Source: an uncultured Marinobacter sp. | Lineage (GTDB): Bacteria; Pseudomonadota; Gammaproteobacteria; Pseudomonadales; Oleiphilaceae | Length of the DNA: 62,011 nucleotides | Direction of reading: 5' to 3' | NCBI RefSeq assembly: GCF_913055835.1 | Contig: NZ_CAJXKQ010000024.1 | Coordinates: 1-62,011, forward strand | The notes under the pieces: generated by a model | The model's database searches: none | What the model was told of the DNA's origin: nothing | Seen by the model: the letters and a program-made list of their open reading frames with translations, nothing else | Shown here: piece by piece, positions 1 to 8,679 of the stretch | Numbering within the stretch: position 1 is the stretch's first letter | How the letters are laid out: every line of letters begins with the position of its first letter | Translations under genes and position numbers: made by a program

Positions 1-783
1 GATGGCAGCAACCTGTTCGAGACCCTGGAAGCGATGGTTCGGCTGCTGGAAAGCCACGATGATCACAGCCTGGCAGACCAGTTGTTCCGTTCCTCCATCA
101 GCCTGAACGCCCTGTACAAACCCATCCAGGCGGTGGCCCAGGAGGTGGAGCACTTTCTGCGCAAGACCCGCCAGGGCATGGTCCAGTACAACGCCATGGA
201 GCATTTCTACGGCAAGCTGCAGGAGCTCAAGGGCGAAACCGAGACCCTGAGCCTGAAGCGAAAATGGCTGGAGGGCGGGGAGTTTGCCCGTAGCACCGGC
301 TTCCTGGTGGGCTTGCGGGCCCAGCAGCGCCCCAAACACTACGCCTTCGGTGAATCGTCCAGCTACTACCAGCTGTTGTTCAGCGAACTGGAGTTGCGCC
401 TGAACGACCTTCGCCGCAAGGCCGAGGTGCCGGTTCTGCAGGAAGTGGACGGCAGCGGCCGGCACACCCGTATCGACGTCCAGCGTATCAACCAGCTCTA
501 TCAATGGCTGGAAACCCTGGAGCTGCGGCCAACAACTGATCTGGTACGTGAACTTCACGGGCGCCTGGACGGATTTATACCTGGCTATCGCTTTCCGGAT
601 CTTCTGGCGGCGTTGAACCGGTTGGTCAACTCACCGCCGGAGGGTTTGCAGGTGGTTACCACCAACCGGTTCCGAATCCTCGATCAGTCATCAGACAACG
701 AGCAGTTTGTCTACCGCAAGCGCCGTCTGGAAACGACTGAAAGCAACGCCGCGGTCAACCAAGAAGAGCAACAGCATGCCTGA
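1..783 (+). CDS. Probable MksF-like condensin subunit, C-terminal part
   Basis: The reading frame is open from the first base of the window, so the gene starts upstream and about 260 residues are visible. The protein is soluble and rich in charged helices, with no SMC ATPase signature (no Walker B or LSGG-type motif), so it is not the SMC subunit itself. Its stop overlaps the start of a MukE/MksE-like gene by 8 bases, indicating translational coupling. In MukBEF-type systems the kleisin gene precedes the MukE gene, so the kleisin-like MksF is the best guess from context. The visible part alone does not prove the family. An alternative is an unrelated coiled-coil protein. Confidence 0.45.
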   Translation, partial: DGSNLFETLEAMVRLLESHDDHSLADQLFRSSISLNALYKPIQAVAQEVEHFLRKTRQGMVQYNAMEHFYGKLQELKGETETLSLKRKWLEGGEFARSTGFLVGLRAQQRPKHYAFGESSSYYQLLFSELELRLNDLRRKAEVPVLQEVDGSGRHTRIDVQRINQLYQWLETLELRPTTDLVRELHGRLDGFIPGYRFPDLLAALNRLVNSPPEGLQVVTTNRFRILDQSSDNEQFVYRKRRLETTESNAAVNQEEQQHA

Positions 784-1402
784 CTTATCAGACGCGATGG
801 ATACCAACGACTCTGCCGATCAATCTCAAACGTCGAGCAGCTTCGAGCAGATTCTGCCGGCCCACAGTGCCGCGATTTACCGGGAATTCCAGGCCGGCCG
901 TGTGATTGTGCGTGATGTCTGGGACAGCAACCGGTCCGAGCTGCGTGCCAATCCGCTCTACAACCTGTTGTACAACCACCTGTCCCACTTCCGGACGTTC
1001 TACGAGCACCTGGGCAGCGAGCTGGTGTTCAACGAAACCGGCGCGTTTTTCTTTCTCAAGGAAAGCAGTGACGACGAGAACGAGGAACACGACGAGAACG
1101 CCTTCCGGGTGCAGGTGATCCTGCTGCTGATCGGTCGCTATTTCGCACGCAGCGGGCGAGACCTGGAATATCTCGGCCGGCCCGATGCCGGACTTAATGA
1201 ACAGGACCTTTCGGCGTTGGCGAGCGATGAGGAGTATCAGGAGATCCTGAGAGCAGCGCGTTTTGAGAAAGGCGTACCGGAAGCCCTGGACTACCTCGAT
1301 AAACGCCACCTGCTGTTTCGCGCCGGTGTAGGGCGCTGCTTCCTGAGCTCCGCCGGGCTGTATTTCCTGCAGGAGCTGGTTCGGGAATACGAGCAGGGCT
1401 AA
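776..1402 (+). CDS. MukE/MksE-like condensin accessory subunit
   Basis: A soluble protein of 208 residues. The stretch at about residues 60-95 (NPLYNLLYNHLSHFRTFYEH, then a Leu/Val-rich strand and GAFFFLK) resembles the winged-helix region of MukE, in which a helical segment is followed by a GFFYLR strand. MukE/MksE proteins bind the kleisin and regulate DNA entrapment by the SMC ATPase in chromosome organisation; related JetB proteins act in the Wadjet anti-plasmid system. The start was chosen at the ATG overlapping the upstream stop. No mksB-like SMC gene follows: the next gene is convergent, 10 bases away. The assignment is by eye. Confidence 0.55.
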   Translation: MPDLSDAMDTNDSADQSQTSSSFEQILPAHSAAIYREFQAGRVIVRDVWDSNRSELRANPLYNLLYNHLSHFRTFYEHLGSELVFNETGAFFFLKESSDDENEEHDENAFRVQVILLLIGRYFARSGRDLEYLGRPDAGLNEQDLSALASDEEYQEILRAARFEKGVPEALDYLDKRHLLFRAGVGRCFLSSAGLYFLQELVREYEQG

Positions 1403-1412
1403 GAGTCTCTGC

Positions 1413-3119
1413 TCAGAAGCTTGCCAGGAATTCTTCCATCTTTTGGGCCGGCATCGGCTTGGCATACAGAAAACCCTGGGCGAGGTCACAGCCCAGGTCT
1501 GTCACCAGCTGGGCCTGTTCATCCGTTTCAACGCCCTCCACAAGCACGCTCAACCCTAGACTGTGGCCGACCGTGATCATGGCCTCCATGATGGCCATAT
1601 CGGCGTTATTCTGCATCGCATGTTGGAGAAAGCTTCGATCGATTTTTATGCCACAGACCGGGAGTTTTCTGAGGTAGACAAGCGATGAGTATCCGGTGCC
1701 GAAGTCATCGATTGAGATATGTATGCCAGCCTCTTTCAGTTTTTCCAGCTGTCTGGTCTGGTTCTCATCCGTGCCAAATACCTCATTCTCGGTTAGCTCA
1801 ACCCCTAACTGGTGCGGTTCAAGTTCGTAGCGTTTCAGGGTCTCGAGAATGTGGTTGGCAAGATGCGGGTTCGTGAGCTGACGTCCCGACAGGTTGATAT
1901 CAACCCGCAGATTGTTCAGAGGCGTTTTTTTCCAGGCGTCGAGTTGTTTGCAGGCCGCTTCGATCACCCAGTCGCCAATCCGGTTAATTAGGCCAGACTT
2001 CTCTGCCACCGGAATGAAAATGGCAGGCGAAACGGCTCGTGATTGGCCGTTGAAACAGCGAAGAAGCGCCTCGCAGGAGCTGCTTTTTCGTTCGTTCAGG
2101 CTGATCTGGGGCTGAAACACCAATTCCAGCCCATCGTTATTCAGGGCGTGCCTCAGCAGGTTGGTGATTTCCTGATAATGCACCAGTCGATCATTGATAT
2201 CAGGGGTATAGAAACAGACACCGTTCTTGCCGGTTTCCTTGGCCTGGTACATGGCCGCGTCGGCATTGCCCATGAGCTCAGCCACGGTGGTGCCATTGTG
2301 CGGAAACAGACTGACACCGAAACTGGCGGTAACCTGGTAGCAGTCTCCTTCCAGCTGGACTCTGTGTTCCAGGGCATTGATTAATCGACAGATAAGTTCG
2401 TGTATGCCTTCAGGGCCATCATAGTCAAAGATCAGCAGGACAAATTCGTCCCCACCGAAACGACTCAGCAAGTCTCCGCCCCGAAGTTCCGCTCTCAAGG
2501 TTTCGGCCACCGCTTTCAGGAGGCTGTCCCCGTGATGATGGCCCAGCGTATCGTTGATGATCTTGAAATTGTCCAGATCGATGAAAACGACGGCGACTTC
2601 CTGCTGCAGGCGATCGGCTTCATCCAGTCGGTTCGACAATTCCGCTTCCATGAAATGCCGGTTGGGTAGCCCTGTCAGGTCGTCGAAACTTGCCCGTCGA
2701 TAGAGTTCATCTCGGGCACGTTTCTGCTCTTCGAGACTGATGTCGATACAGAACATCTCACAGTCGCCGCTTTCCTGCTTGATCATTACGTGGCTTGAGT
2801 AAACCGGAACCAGATGGCCCTCTTTATGCTCAAGTTCGAGTTCGTCGGAGGGGATGCTGATGTTGTTCTCAAGCCAATCACGGTGGGCTTTAACCACACC
2901 GTCACGCATGTGATCAGGAATGATCAGGTCTTCCAGTAATTGTCCGAGTGCTTCCTCGCGGGAGTAGCCGTAAAGGCGGGCGCTGGCATCATTCCAGTAA
3001 ATGACCCGGCGGTGTCTGTCGTAACCCTGGACAGCCACCATTGGCAGACTCTCAATCAGCTCGTAGAACCTGTTCTCACCGTCTTCTGTCGCTGATCGGA
3101 ATCCTTTTCCTTGCTCCAT
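1413..3119 (-). CDS. PAS-GGDEF-EAL cyclic-di-GMP protein
   Basis: A cytoplasmic protein of about 568 residues. A PAS/PAC sensor (about 15-125) is followed by a GGDEF domain (about 140-300) with an intact GGDEF motif, and an EAL domain (about 310-565) with EALLR, DDFGTGYSS and VEGVET motifs. An RGGD inhibitory site lies exactly five residues before GGDEF, as expected for product feedback on a diguanylate cyclase. Both catalytic signatures look intact, so it may synthesise and degrade cyclic-di-GMP. I chose the ATG preceded by AAAGGA; a TTG 14 codons upstream is possible but has no ribosome binding site. The gene stands alone, convergent with the mksE-like gene. The ligand of the PAS domain is unknown. 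Confidence 0.9.
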   Translation of the reverse strand: MEQGKGFRSATEDGENRFYELIESLPMVAVQGYDRHRRVIYWNDASARLYGYSREEALGQLLEDLIIPDHMRDGVVKAHRDWLENNISIPSDELELEHKEGHLVPVYSSHVMIKQESGDCEMFCIDISLEEQKRARDELYRRASFDDLTGLPNRHFMEAELSNRLDEADRLQQEVAVVFIDLDNFKIINDTLGHHHGDSLLKAVAETLRAELRGGDLLSRFGGDEFVLLIFDYDGPEGIHELICRLINALEHRVQLEGDCYQVTASFGVSLFPHNGTTVAELMGNADAAMYQAKETGKNGVCFYTPDINDRLVHYQEITNLLRHALNNDGLELVFQPQISLNERKSSSCEALLRCFNGQSRAVSPAIFIPVAEKSGLINRIGDWVIEAACKQLDAWKKTPLNNLRVDINLSGRQLTNPHLANHILETLKRYELEPHQLGVELTENEVFGTDENQTRQLEKLKEAGIHISIDDFGTGYSSLVYLRKLPVCGIKIDRSFLQHAMQNNADMAIMEAMITVGHSLGLSVLVEGVETDEQAQLVTDLGCDLAQGFLYAKPMPAQKMEEFLASF

Positions 3120-3253
3120 TGCGAGTCTGCATCCTTTTGGTTGGCGATTAGCGCACCGCAAAGCGATGAGGCGATAGCTCTGAGCATAGTTCGGGTGGCC
3201 TGCGTTATCTAGTTGATCTGCTGACTGGGCAGGGCAATGCTTTTGAAGGGTCG

Positions 3254-4723
3254 TCAGGAATTTTGTTGTGCAGTTTCTGCGTCCAGCTCTTTTTCAAGGG
3301 CGGTAATACAGCGATCAAACGCCCGGCTGATCCGGGTCTGATCCTTGATCATCGCCAGCCGTGGCCAGGTGGCCTGTTCCCCGAGATTGATAAACATCTC
3401 CAGGTCTTCCGGGCTGGGGTTAGCCAGCACCTTCCGGTAAAGGGAGACTCTGGGCGGGAAGTGGATGTTGATGTCCCCAAGGTACTGCTGGCTGGTCATG
3501 GCGTGGGCCTGCTCGATCAGCGGCCGGATAAGGCCGGGATGAGGGCTCTGTTTGGTCAGTTTCAGTGCGGTGGCGATCTGGCCGTGGGCCAGGGAAACCG
3601 CCGCCCGCTTGGCCCAGGCGGTGACGCCGTTCTGGTCGTGATGGCTGATAAACGGCACCACATGGGGGTTGGCCTGGCTCACGATGGTTTTGTTTACGTT
3701 GTGCAGGCGGGCCATTCGCATCAAAGGCAGGTCGCCGTGTACGCTGCCATCAATCCAGCTTTCGGTTGGCATGTAGGGCACGCTGCGGTCGGCACTGCCG
3801 TTTGATTCCCGCGCCTGAAGGGTCACGGGCGGGAATATACCCGGCACGGCACAGGAGGCCATCACCGCCGAATCCACCAACACAGCCGGTGAGGACAACC
3901 AGTTCAGCAGCCTGGGTTTTTGTTGGGTGCGGGTAGGGGAAACGGAGATGTTCAGGGTCCGGCCGCTGTGTTCGTAGGCCTCCTTGAAGCTGACGCTGCC
4001 GAGGTTATAACGTAGATGTTCCTGCAGTTGGCGCGGATCCATCGCATGGCCGGCCTTCAGGCCCTCCCGGACGCCCAGCCAGCGGAAAGCATTGAGGTGG
4101 ATGCGCTCGGGGTGGTTGAAGAAGTCTGCCAGTTCTTTCTCGTCCCGGGTACAAATGGCGCCCGCCACGATGGCACCCATGCTGGAGCCGGCCATGACAT
4201 CCGGCAGCAGGTCCTGGCGCCAGAGTGCCCGGGTAACACCGATGTGGTAAATGCCGAAGGCCGCGCCGCCGCTGAGCATCAGCGCCGGCCGGCCATAGAC
4301 CCGCTCGGCGTCCCGGAACATTTTCAGTTTCCGGGCGGTTGTCACTTCCGGAATCGGATGCTCGCAAATGAATTCCATGGACGTCTCGACGGCGTCCAGG
4401 AATTCACCCACTAACCGGTTGGTACCGCTGCGGGCCACGGTGTACAGATCCGGGTTGGAGAGTTCGCCCAGGTGTCGGTACAGGCTTTCCTGAAGAATGC
4501 GGATCAATCGCCTTGTGTCGCCATTCTGCCGGCAATGGTCCATAAGGCCCATGTGCTTGCGCATCAGGCTTTCATGCAGCATCCCGGTTTCTTCCTGCTC
4601 GCGCCAGGCCAGCAGGCCGTCCATGTCGTCTAGCGCGGTGGCGGCCTCGCACCATTGCTCGTAGTCGCGGGCCTGTTCCAGTTGCTGCTGAAGTTGTCTG
4701 CGGGTCTTCGAGGCGTGTTTCAT
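3254..4723 (-). CDS. Patatin-like phospholipase with DUF3336 N-terminus
   Basis: A protein of 489 residues. The N-terminal 140 residues match the helical DUF3336 region typical of bacterial and yeast TAG-lipase-like patatins. The patatin domain follows, with oxyanion-hole GGAAFG (about 152-157), nucleophile motif GSSMG with Ser181, and catalytic DG with Asp325, forming the Ser-Asp dyad. It should hydrolyse acyl esters of phospholipid or neutral lipid; the substrate is unknown. There is no signal peptide, so it is probably cytoplasmic or membrane-associated. Family relatives in wax-ester and triacylglycerol-storing bacteria would fit lipid turnover, but that role is inference. Confidence 0.88.
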   Translation of the reverse strand: MKHASKTRRQLQQQLEQARDYEQWCEAATALDDMDGLLAWREQEETGMLHESLMRKHMGLMDHCRQNGDTRRLIRILQESLYRHLGELSNPDLYTVARSGTNRLVGEFLDAVETSMEFICEHPIPEVTTARKLKMFRDAERVYGRPALMLSGGAAFGIYHIGVTRALWRQDLLPDVMAGSSMGAIVAGAICTRDEKELADFFNHPERIHLNAFRWLGVREGLKAGHAMDPRQLQEHLRYNLGSVSFKEAYEHSGRTLNISVSPTRTQQKPRLLNWLSSPAVLVDSAVMASCAVPGIFPPVTLQARESNGSADRSVPYMPTESWIDGSVHGDLPLMRMARLHNVNKTIVSQANPHVVPFISHHDQNGVTAWAKRAAVSLAHGQIATALKLTKQSPHPGLIRPLIEQAHAMTSQQYLGDINIHFPPRVSLYRKVLANPSPEDLEMFINLGEQATWPRLAMIKDQTRISRAFDRCITALEKELDAETAQQNS

Positions 4724-4753
4724 GCTCTCTAGCTTAACTGATTCTGGCGGGCC

Positions 4754-4780
4754 AAAAGAAACCCCCGCCGAAGCGGGGGT
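4754..4780 (-). terminator. Rho-independent terminator of the duplicated lipoprotein gene
   Basis: An 8-bp GC-rich stem (ACCCCCGC / GCGGGGGT) with a CGAA tetraloop occupies 4761-4780. Read on the minus strand it is followed by TTTCTTTT, so it ends transcripts of the lipoprotein gene that stops at 4815 and insulates the patatin gene downstream. Confidence 0.85.
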
Positions 4781-4814
4781 GGGTTTATGAACCAGTTAAA
4801 CGCCCGATGGGTTC

Positions 4815-6935
4815 TCAGGTCGCCACAGGGTCCTGAATAACCGTATGGATAAACTGGATCACGTTACGAGTATCTTCCGCCTGTTTGACGAAGGCCTCGA
4901 TATTGTTGCCGGTGTAGCCATCGCTGCCAAGCACACGAACCCAGAGGTCGTCTGTTTTGTCAGTGTAGGCGCAGCTCAGGTTGTCTGGTTGGCGCTCCAC
5001 GTAGCTTACATTGACTCCGGAGTAGATTGACTCGGTTGAGTGGGTGAAGCTGCTGTAATCAACGTAGCCATTGCCAAGACGCTTGGCACCGCAGTCTGCA
5101 GCATTGCCCTGGCAGGCTGCGGTGCCATGCTTGAGAAACAGCAGGCCTTCGTCAGCCAGTACCTGATCCGGCAGCTCAATGGCGATGTGTTTTTCGACCC
5201 AGGCACCCTCGTCCATTACTTCGATGGTACCCTCCAGCTTGCCCCAGCGCATCAGCGCCCAGTACATAGCCAGGCCGGCCAGGGGGGAGTCGACGGTCTG
5301 ATAGTGGCTGAGATTACCCGTACCATCGTCGACGCCGTAGGCTAGCCGACCAGACAGGTCCAGCTTGAGACCCACGGAGGCGTTGATGGAGTTCATAACG
5401 TCGTTCAGGGTCCGATCCAGTACGCGGGGATTGCTGAGGGCAACCCGCGCCACGTTAAGACGACCCAGTTCGAGTTCAATCACATCATCTTCGAAGCCGG
5501 CCACGATGATGCATTCACCGGTTTCGTCCCGTTCCATGGGAACGAATCCGCCGTTCTCCGAGATCGGCTGAGGACAGCCAGTTTCTTCATCGAGGACGGG
5601 TACGCCATTTTCATCCCGCTCCAGCTGCCACAGATCGCCGAACACTTCGCCTTTGTAGGTGAACTCAACGCCTTCGTTCAGCCCAAGTACCGTGTTCAGG
5701 AAGACCAGTCCATCGATGGTCAGTGGCACGCTCTTGTTGGAAGCGCCACCGATGAATGCTGCGGCAGCATGCATCAGGTCAAAGCTGTTGGGTGGGAGGG
5801 TTTCCAGCGGGGTTTCCGGCATGTCCTGGATGACGTCATGGGTAAACACGATGGTCCGTCTGGCATCATCGGCATGCGTTGTGAAGCCGGCAATGTTCTC
5901 GCCGTAATAGTCTTCCATGTTGAAGATGCGGCTCCAGGCATTGGCAACCTGATCTTGGTAATGGCAGGTTGAACCTGAGTCGACGTACTGAACATAGGAA
6001 ACAAACTGGGTGACGTAATCGGTCATCCGGTTGTGGGTCATGTTCGAAACATCGACATACCCTTCGTGCAGGCTCACACCGCCAGTACGCCCGGGGGTTC
6101 CGTCGCGCAGATAGGAAAGGTCACCGAGCTCCAGGTCATCCCGGATTTCCTTCCATTCAGCTGGAACCACCTGCCCACCCTCGTGGCTCTCCGGACCATA
6201 GCCTGCGATGCGTCCCTCTTTGAGCAGGGCAGCGTACAGCGCAAGATTTTCCCGCGGGGCGTCGATGGTTTTCTCGACCAGCTCACCATCAACTTCCGTA
6301 ATCAGTACCAGTCTGCCCGCGGGGTCGGTTTTGATTGCCGTTGATGCGTTGATGTTGTCGATTGCTTCGCCCAGTGCCCGGGCAAAGACGGCTGGGTTCT
6401 GGGTGACGGTCCTGACCATGTTCATGCGCCCGATTTCCAGCTCGACGGTGTAGGTCTCGTAGCCCTCCACCACGGTACAGGCGAAGTCCAGCTCGGAATC
6501 GTCGAATTCTTCAAGAACCATGGGCACAGTGTCGTGTTCAGTGCCATCCGGCCAGGTTATGGTTTCCGAGGCAATCGGCTGGATGCAGCCATTTCCGTCC
6601 AGTACCGGAACCCCGTACTCATCACGCACCAGCATCCAGAGGTCGCCGTACAGGTTTTTCGGATCGGTAGGAACGTCGTTGAGCCCCAGCGCGGAGTTCA
6701 CAAAGACGACGGAATCAATCGTTAAAGGTACTTCTTTACCAGTCGCCGCTCCCAGGAAGGAGGCGGCACTGTCGAGGACCTTTTCTGATATTTCAGGTTG
6801 CTCCGTTGAAGGGGTTGTACCTGGGTTAGTGCTTGAGCTAGAGCTGGATCCATCCAGATCGCACCCGCCAATGACGGCCAATGAGGCCATTAATGCGGGT
6901 GTAACCAGACACTTAAGTTGTTTTGAGCGAAACAT
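4815..6935 (-). CDS. Lipoprotein with two tandem homologous domains, unknown function
   Basis: A protein of 706 residues. The start is the ATG six bases after a perfect AGGAGG. Residues 1-24 form a lipoprotein signal peptide and VIGGC places the lipidated cysteine at 25. The next residue is Asp, which in E. coli signals retention in the inner membrane. A serine-rich linker follows. The rest is two related halves: DSAASFLGAATGKEVPLTID near residue 55 and an equivalent segment near residue 380 with LMHAAAAFIGGASNKSVPLTID, each followed by a GDLW..RDE.GVPVLD block and ending in an aromatic segment plus D.R..I.F.H.VIQD. I do not recognise the family. The gene is monocistronic and divergent from the riboswitch-controlled gene. 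Confidence 0.75.
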   Translation of the reverse strand: MFRSKQLKCLVTPALMASLAVIGGCDLDGSSSSSSTNPGTTPSTEQPEISEKVLDSAASFLGAATGKEVPLTIDSVVFVNSALGLNDVPTDPKNLYGDLWMLVRDEYGVPVLDGNGCIQPIASETITWPDGTEHDTVPMVLEEFDDSELDFACTVVEGYETYTVELEIGRMNMVRTVTQNPAVFARALGEAIDNINASTAIKTDPAGRLVLITEVDGELVEKTIDAPRENLALYAALLKEGRIAGYGPESHEGGQVVPAEWKEIRDDLELGDLSYLRDGTPGRTGGVSLHEGYVDVSNMTHNRMTDYVTQFVSYVQYVDSGSTCHYQDQVANAWSRIFNMEDYYGENIAGFTTHADDARRTIVFTHDVIQDMPETPLETLPPNSFDLMHAAAAFIGGASNKSVPLTIDGLVFLNTVLGLNEGVEFTYKGEVFGDLWQLERDENGVPVLDEETGCPQPISENGGFVPMERDETGECIIVAGFEDDVIELELGRLNVARVALSNPRVLDRTLNDVMNSINASVGLKLDLSGRLAYGVDDGTGNLSHYQTVDSPLAGLAMYWALMRWGKLEGTIEVMDEGAWVEKHIAIELPDQVLADEGLLFLKHGTAACQGNAADCGAKRLGNGYVDYSSFTHSTESIYSGVNVSYVERQPDNLSCAYTDKTDDLWVRVLGSDGYTGNNIEAFVKQAEDTRNVIQFIHTVIQDPVAT

Positions 6936-7208
6936 AAACAGCCTCCTGAGAGAATGCGCCGGGACCGCAATAGGAAAATCCGGACAGAATGTCATCGTCG
7001 GATAACAACCTGGTGGAGCGTCCATGTCGCTTCGCCTACCTCAGACGATCTGGTTCTGTACTTATAAGCGTAGTATATGTTCGATGATGGATTGTCTGAC
7101 ATCGATCAAATTTTCGGCGCATTTTCATTACAGACGCACCAGTTTCATACCCTCTGGTTATTTGCTATGTTTGCTTATGTTGATTGGCTTTTATTACCGA
7201 TCAGACAT
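6936..7208. other. Divergent intergenic region upstream of the riboswitch
   Basis: About 270 bases without a credible gene, AT-richer than the surroundings. It must hold the promoter of the lipoprotein gene (leftward) and that of the riboswitch transcript (rightward). I could not assign convincing -35/-10 pairs; TTGATT near 7178 is a weak candidate. Nothing else was recognised. Confidence 0.5.
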
Positions 7209-7452
7209 GTCTGCGGGAGAGACTGAATCCCTTGCGATCAGCGCCGAAGGAGCAACTGCCCCGGAAACTCTCAGGCAAAAGGACCGCTGACATGAATACT
7301 TTCCGAAGAGCTGTCGACAATCGCGTCAGTCGACACACCGAAGGAGCAAGCGGCTGGTTTTGTTGAACAGCCCGTGAATCTCTCAGGTCCCGTGACGGAA
7401 GGGGTGCTTTCTGCCATTTCGAGCAGAGAGGAAACCCTGGGCGCTCACGGAG
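7209..7452 (+). promoter_or_regulatory. Tandem glycine riboswitch (two aptamers plus expression platform)
   Basis: The first aptamer (about 7212-7290) shows GGGAGAG, the core CGCCGAAGGAGCAA and CTCTCAGGCAAAAGGACCG. The second (about 7303-7400) repeats CACCGAAGGAGCAAGC and AATCTCTCAGGT. These are hallmark conserved segments of the two glycine-binding domains. A hairpin with 8-bp stem CTTTCTGC / GCAGAGAG occupies 7407-7430. CCGTGA (7390-7395), at the 3' edge of aptamer 2, can pair with TCACGG (7445-7450), which overlaps the GGAG Shine-Dalgarno of the next gene. This suggests that glycine binding frees the ribosome site (an ON switch). The pairing is inference; riboswitch identity is strong. Confidence 0.93.
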
Positions 7453-7458
7453 ATTGGA

Positions 7459-8679
7459 ATGAAGCGAATCGCAGTCATTGGCGGTGGTATTACCGGTATT
7501 ACCACGGCCTACACCCTTGCCAAGCGCGGGCTTGACGTTACGGTTTACGAGAAACACCGCTATGCGGCGATGGAAACCTCCTTCGCTAACGGTGGGCAGC
7601 TCTCGGCCTCTAACGCCGAGGTCTGGAACAACTGGCAAACGGTGATGAAGGGCATCAAGTGGATGTCTCGCCGGGACGCCCCTTTGCTGGTCAATCCCAA
7701 GCCTTCCTGGCACAAGCTGAGCTGGTTCGCCGAGTTCATCGCTGCTATTCCCCAGTACGAGAAAAACACCACGGAAACCGCCCGTCTGGCCATCGCTGCC
7801 CGTGATCACCTGTTTGCCTGGGCCCAGGAAGAGGGCATTGATTTCGATCTCAAGAAACAGGGCATTCTGCACATTTATCGCGACAAGGCCGGGTTTGATC
7901 ACGCGGCCAAAGTGTCACGGCTCCTCTCCGCGGGCGGCCTGGAGCGCCGTTCGGTTACCCCGGAGGAGATGAAGTCTATCGAGCCGACTCTGGCCGGCAC
8001 TTATTACGGTGGCTTTTTCACCGAGAGTGACTCCACCGGTGATATCCACAAGTTCACAAATGGGCTGGCGGATGCCACCCAACGGCTCGGGGTGAAAACC
8101 TGCTATGGCCACACGGTGACCGAGCTGAGCGCCGACGACCGTAATGCCTGGGTAACCGCCCATGATGGTACCGAGCAAACCCGGGATACCTTCGACGGCG
8201 TGGTGATCTGTGCCGGTGTCGGAAGTCGCGGGCTCGCTAAAAAGCTGGGCGACCGGGTGAATATATACCCGGTGAAGGGCTACTCCATTACCGTAGAACT
8301 GGAAGACGAAGCCTCGCAGAAGGCGGCACCCACAGTCAGCCTGCTGGACGATGCCACCAAGATCGTCACCAGCCGCCTGGGCGATGGCCGTTTCCGGGTT
8401 GCCGGTACCGCCGAGTTCAGCGGCTACAACCGCGACATCAAGGACGACCGCATCCGCCCGCTTACTCGCTGGGTAGAGCAGTGCTTCCCGGGTGTCTGCA
8501 CCCGCAAAGTCGTTCCCTGGGCCGGGCTGCGACCCATGCTGCCGAACATGATGCCAAGGGTTGGTCCGGGGCGCCTGCCGACAGTGTTCTACAACACCGG
8601 TCATGGGCACCTTGGCTGGACGCTGTCGGCGATTACTGCCGAAATGGTTGCGGAGAGCGTTACCGGGGATAGCCGGTAA
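7459..8679 (+). CDS. dadA: DadA-family FAD-dependent D-amino acid dehydrogenase
   Basis: A protein of 406 residues. The N-terminal Rossmann motif GGGITG, a DAO-type FAD domain and the C-terminal GLRPMLPNMMP...NTGHGHLGWTLS signature match the small subunit of D-amino acid dehydrogenase, a membrane-associated flavoprotein that oxidatively deaminates amino acids and passes electrons to the respiratory chain. The start follows GGAG by six bases. A glycine riboswitch lies directly upstream, so the physiological substrate may include glycine or a precursor of it; no alanine racemase gene is adjacent. Its stop overlaps the convergent FGGY kinase gene by 20 bases. Substrate specificity cannot be read from sequence. 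Confidence 0.85.
   Translation: MKRIAVIGGGITGITTAYTLAKRGLDVTVYEKHRYAAMETSFANGGQLSASNAEVWNNWQTVMKGIKWMSRRDAPLLVNPKPSWHKLSWFAEFIAAIPQYEKNTTETARLAIAARDHLFAWAQEEGIDFDLKKQGILHIYRDKAGFDHAAKVSRLLSAGGLERRSVTPEEMKSIEPTLAGTYYGGFFTESDSTGDIHKFTNGLADATQRLGVKTCYGHTVTELSADDRNAWVTAHDGTEQTRDTFDGVVICAGVGSRGLAKKLGDRVNIYPVKGYSITVELEDEASQKAAPTVSLLDDATKIVTSRLGDGRFRVAGTAEFSGYNRDIKDDRIRPLTRWVEQCFPGVCTRKVVPWAGLRPMLPNMMPRVGPGRLPTVFYNTGHGHLGWTLSAITAEMVAESVTGDSR

Noticed and set aside
788..1489. A 233-codon minus-strand frame antisense to the mksE-like gene
   Set aside because: It has low-complexity, Val/Gln-rich composition typical of a reverse-strand shadow and no ribosome site.
8660..8679. 20-base overlap between convergent dadA and FGGY kinase genes as a frameshift
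   Set aside because: Both frames end with normal family C-termini, so the overlap is genuine.
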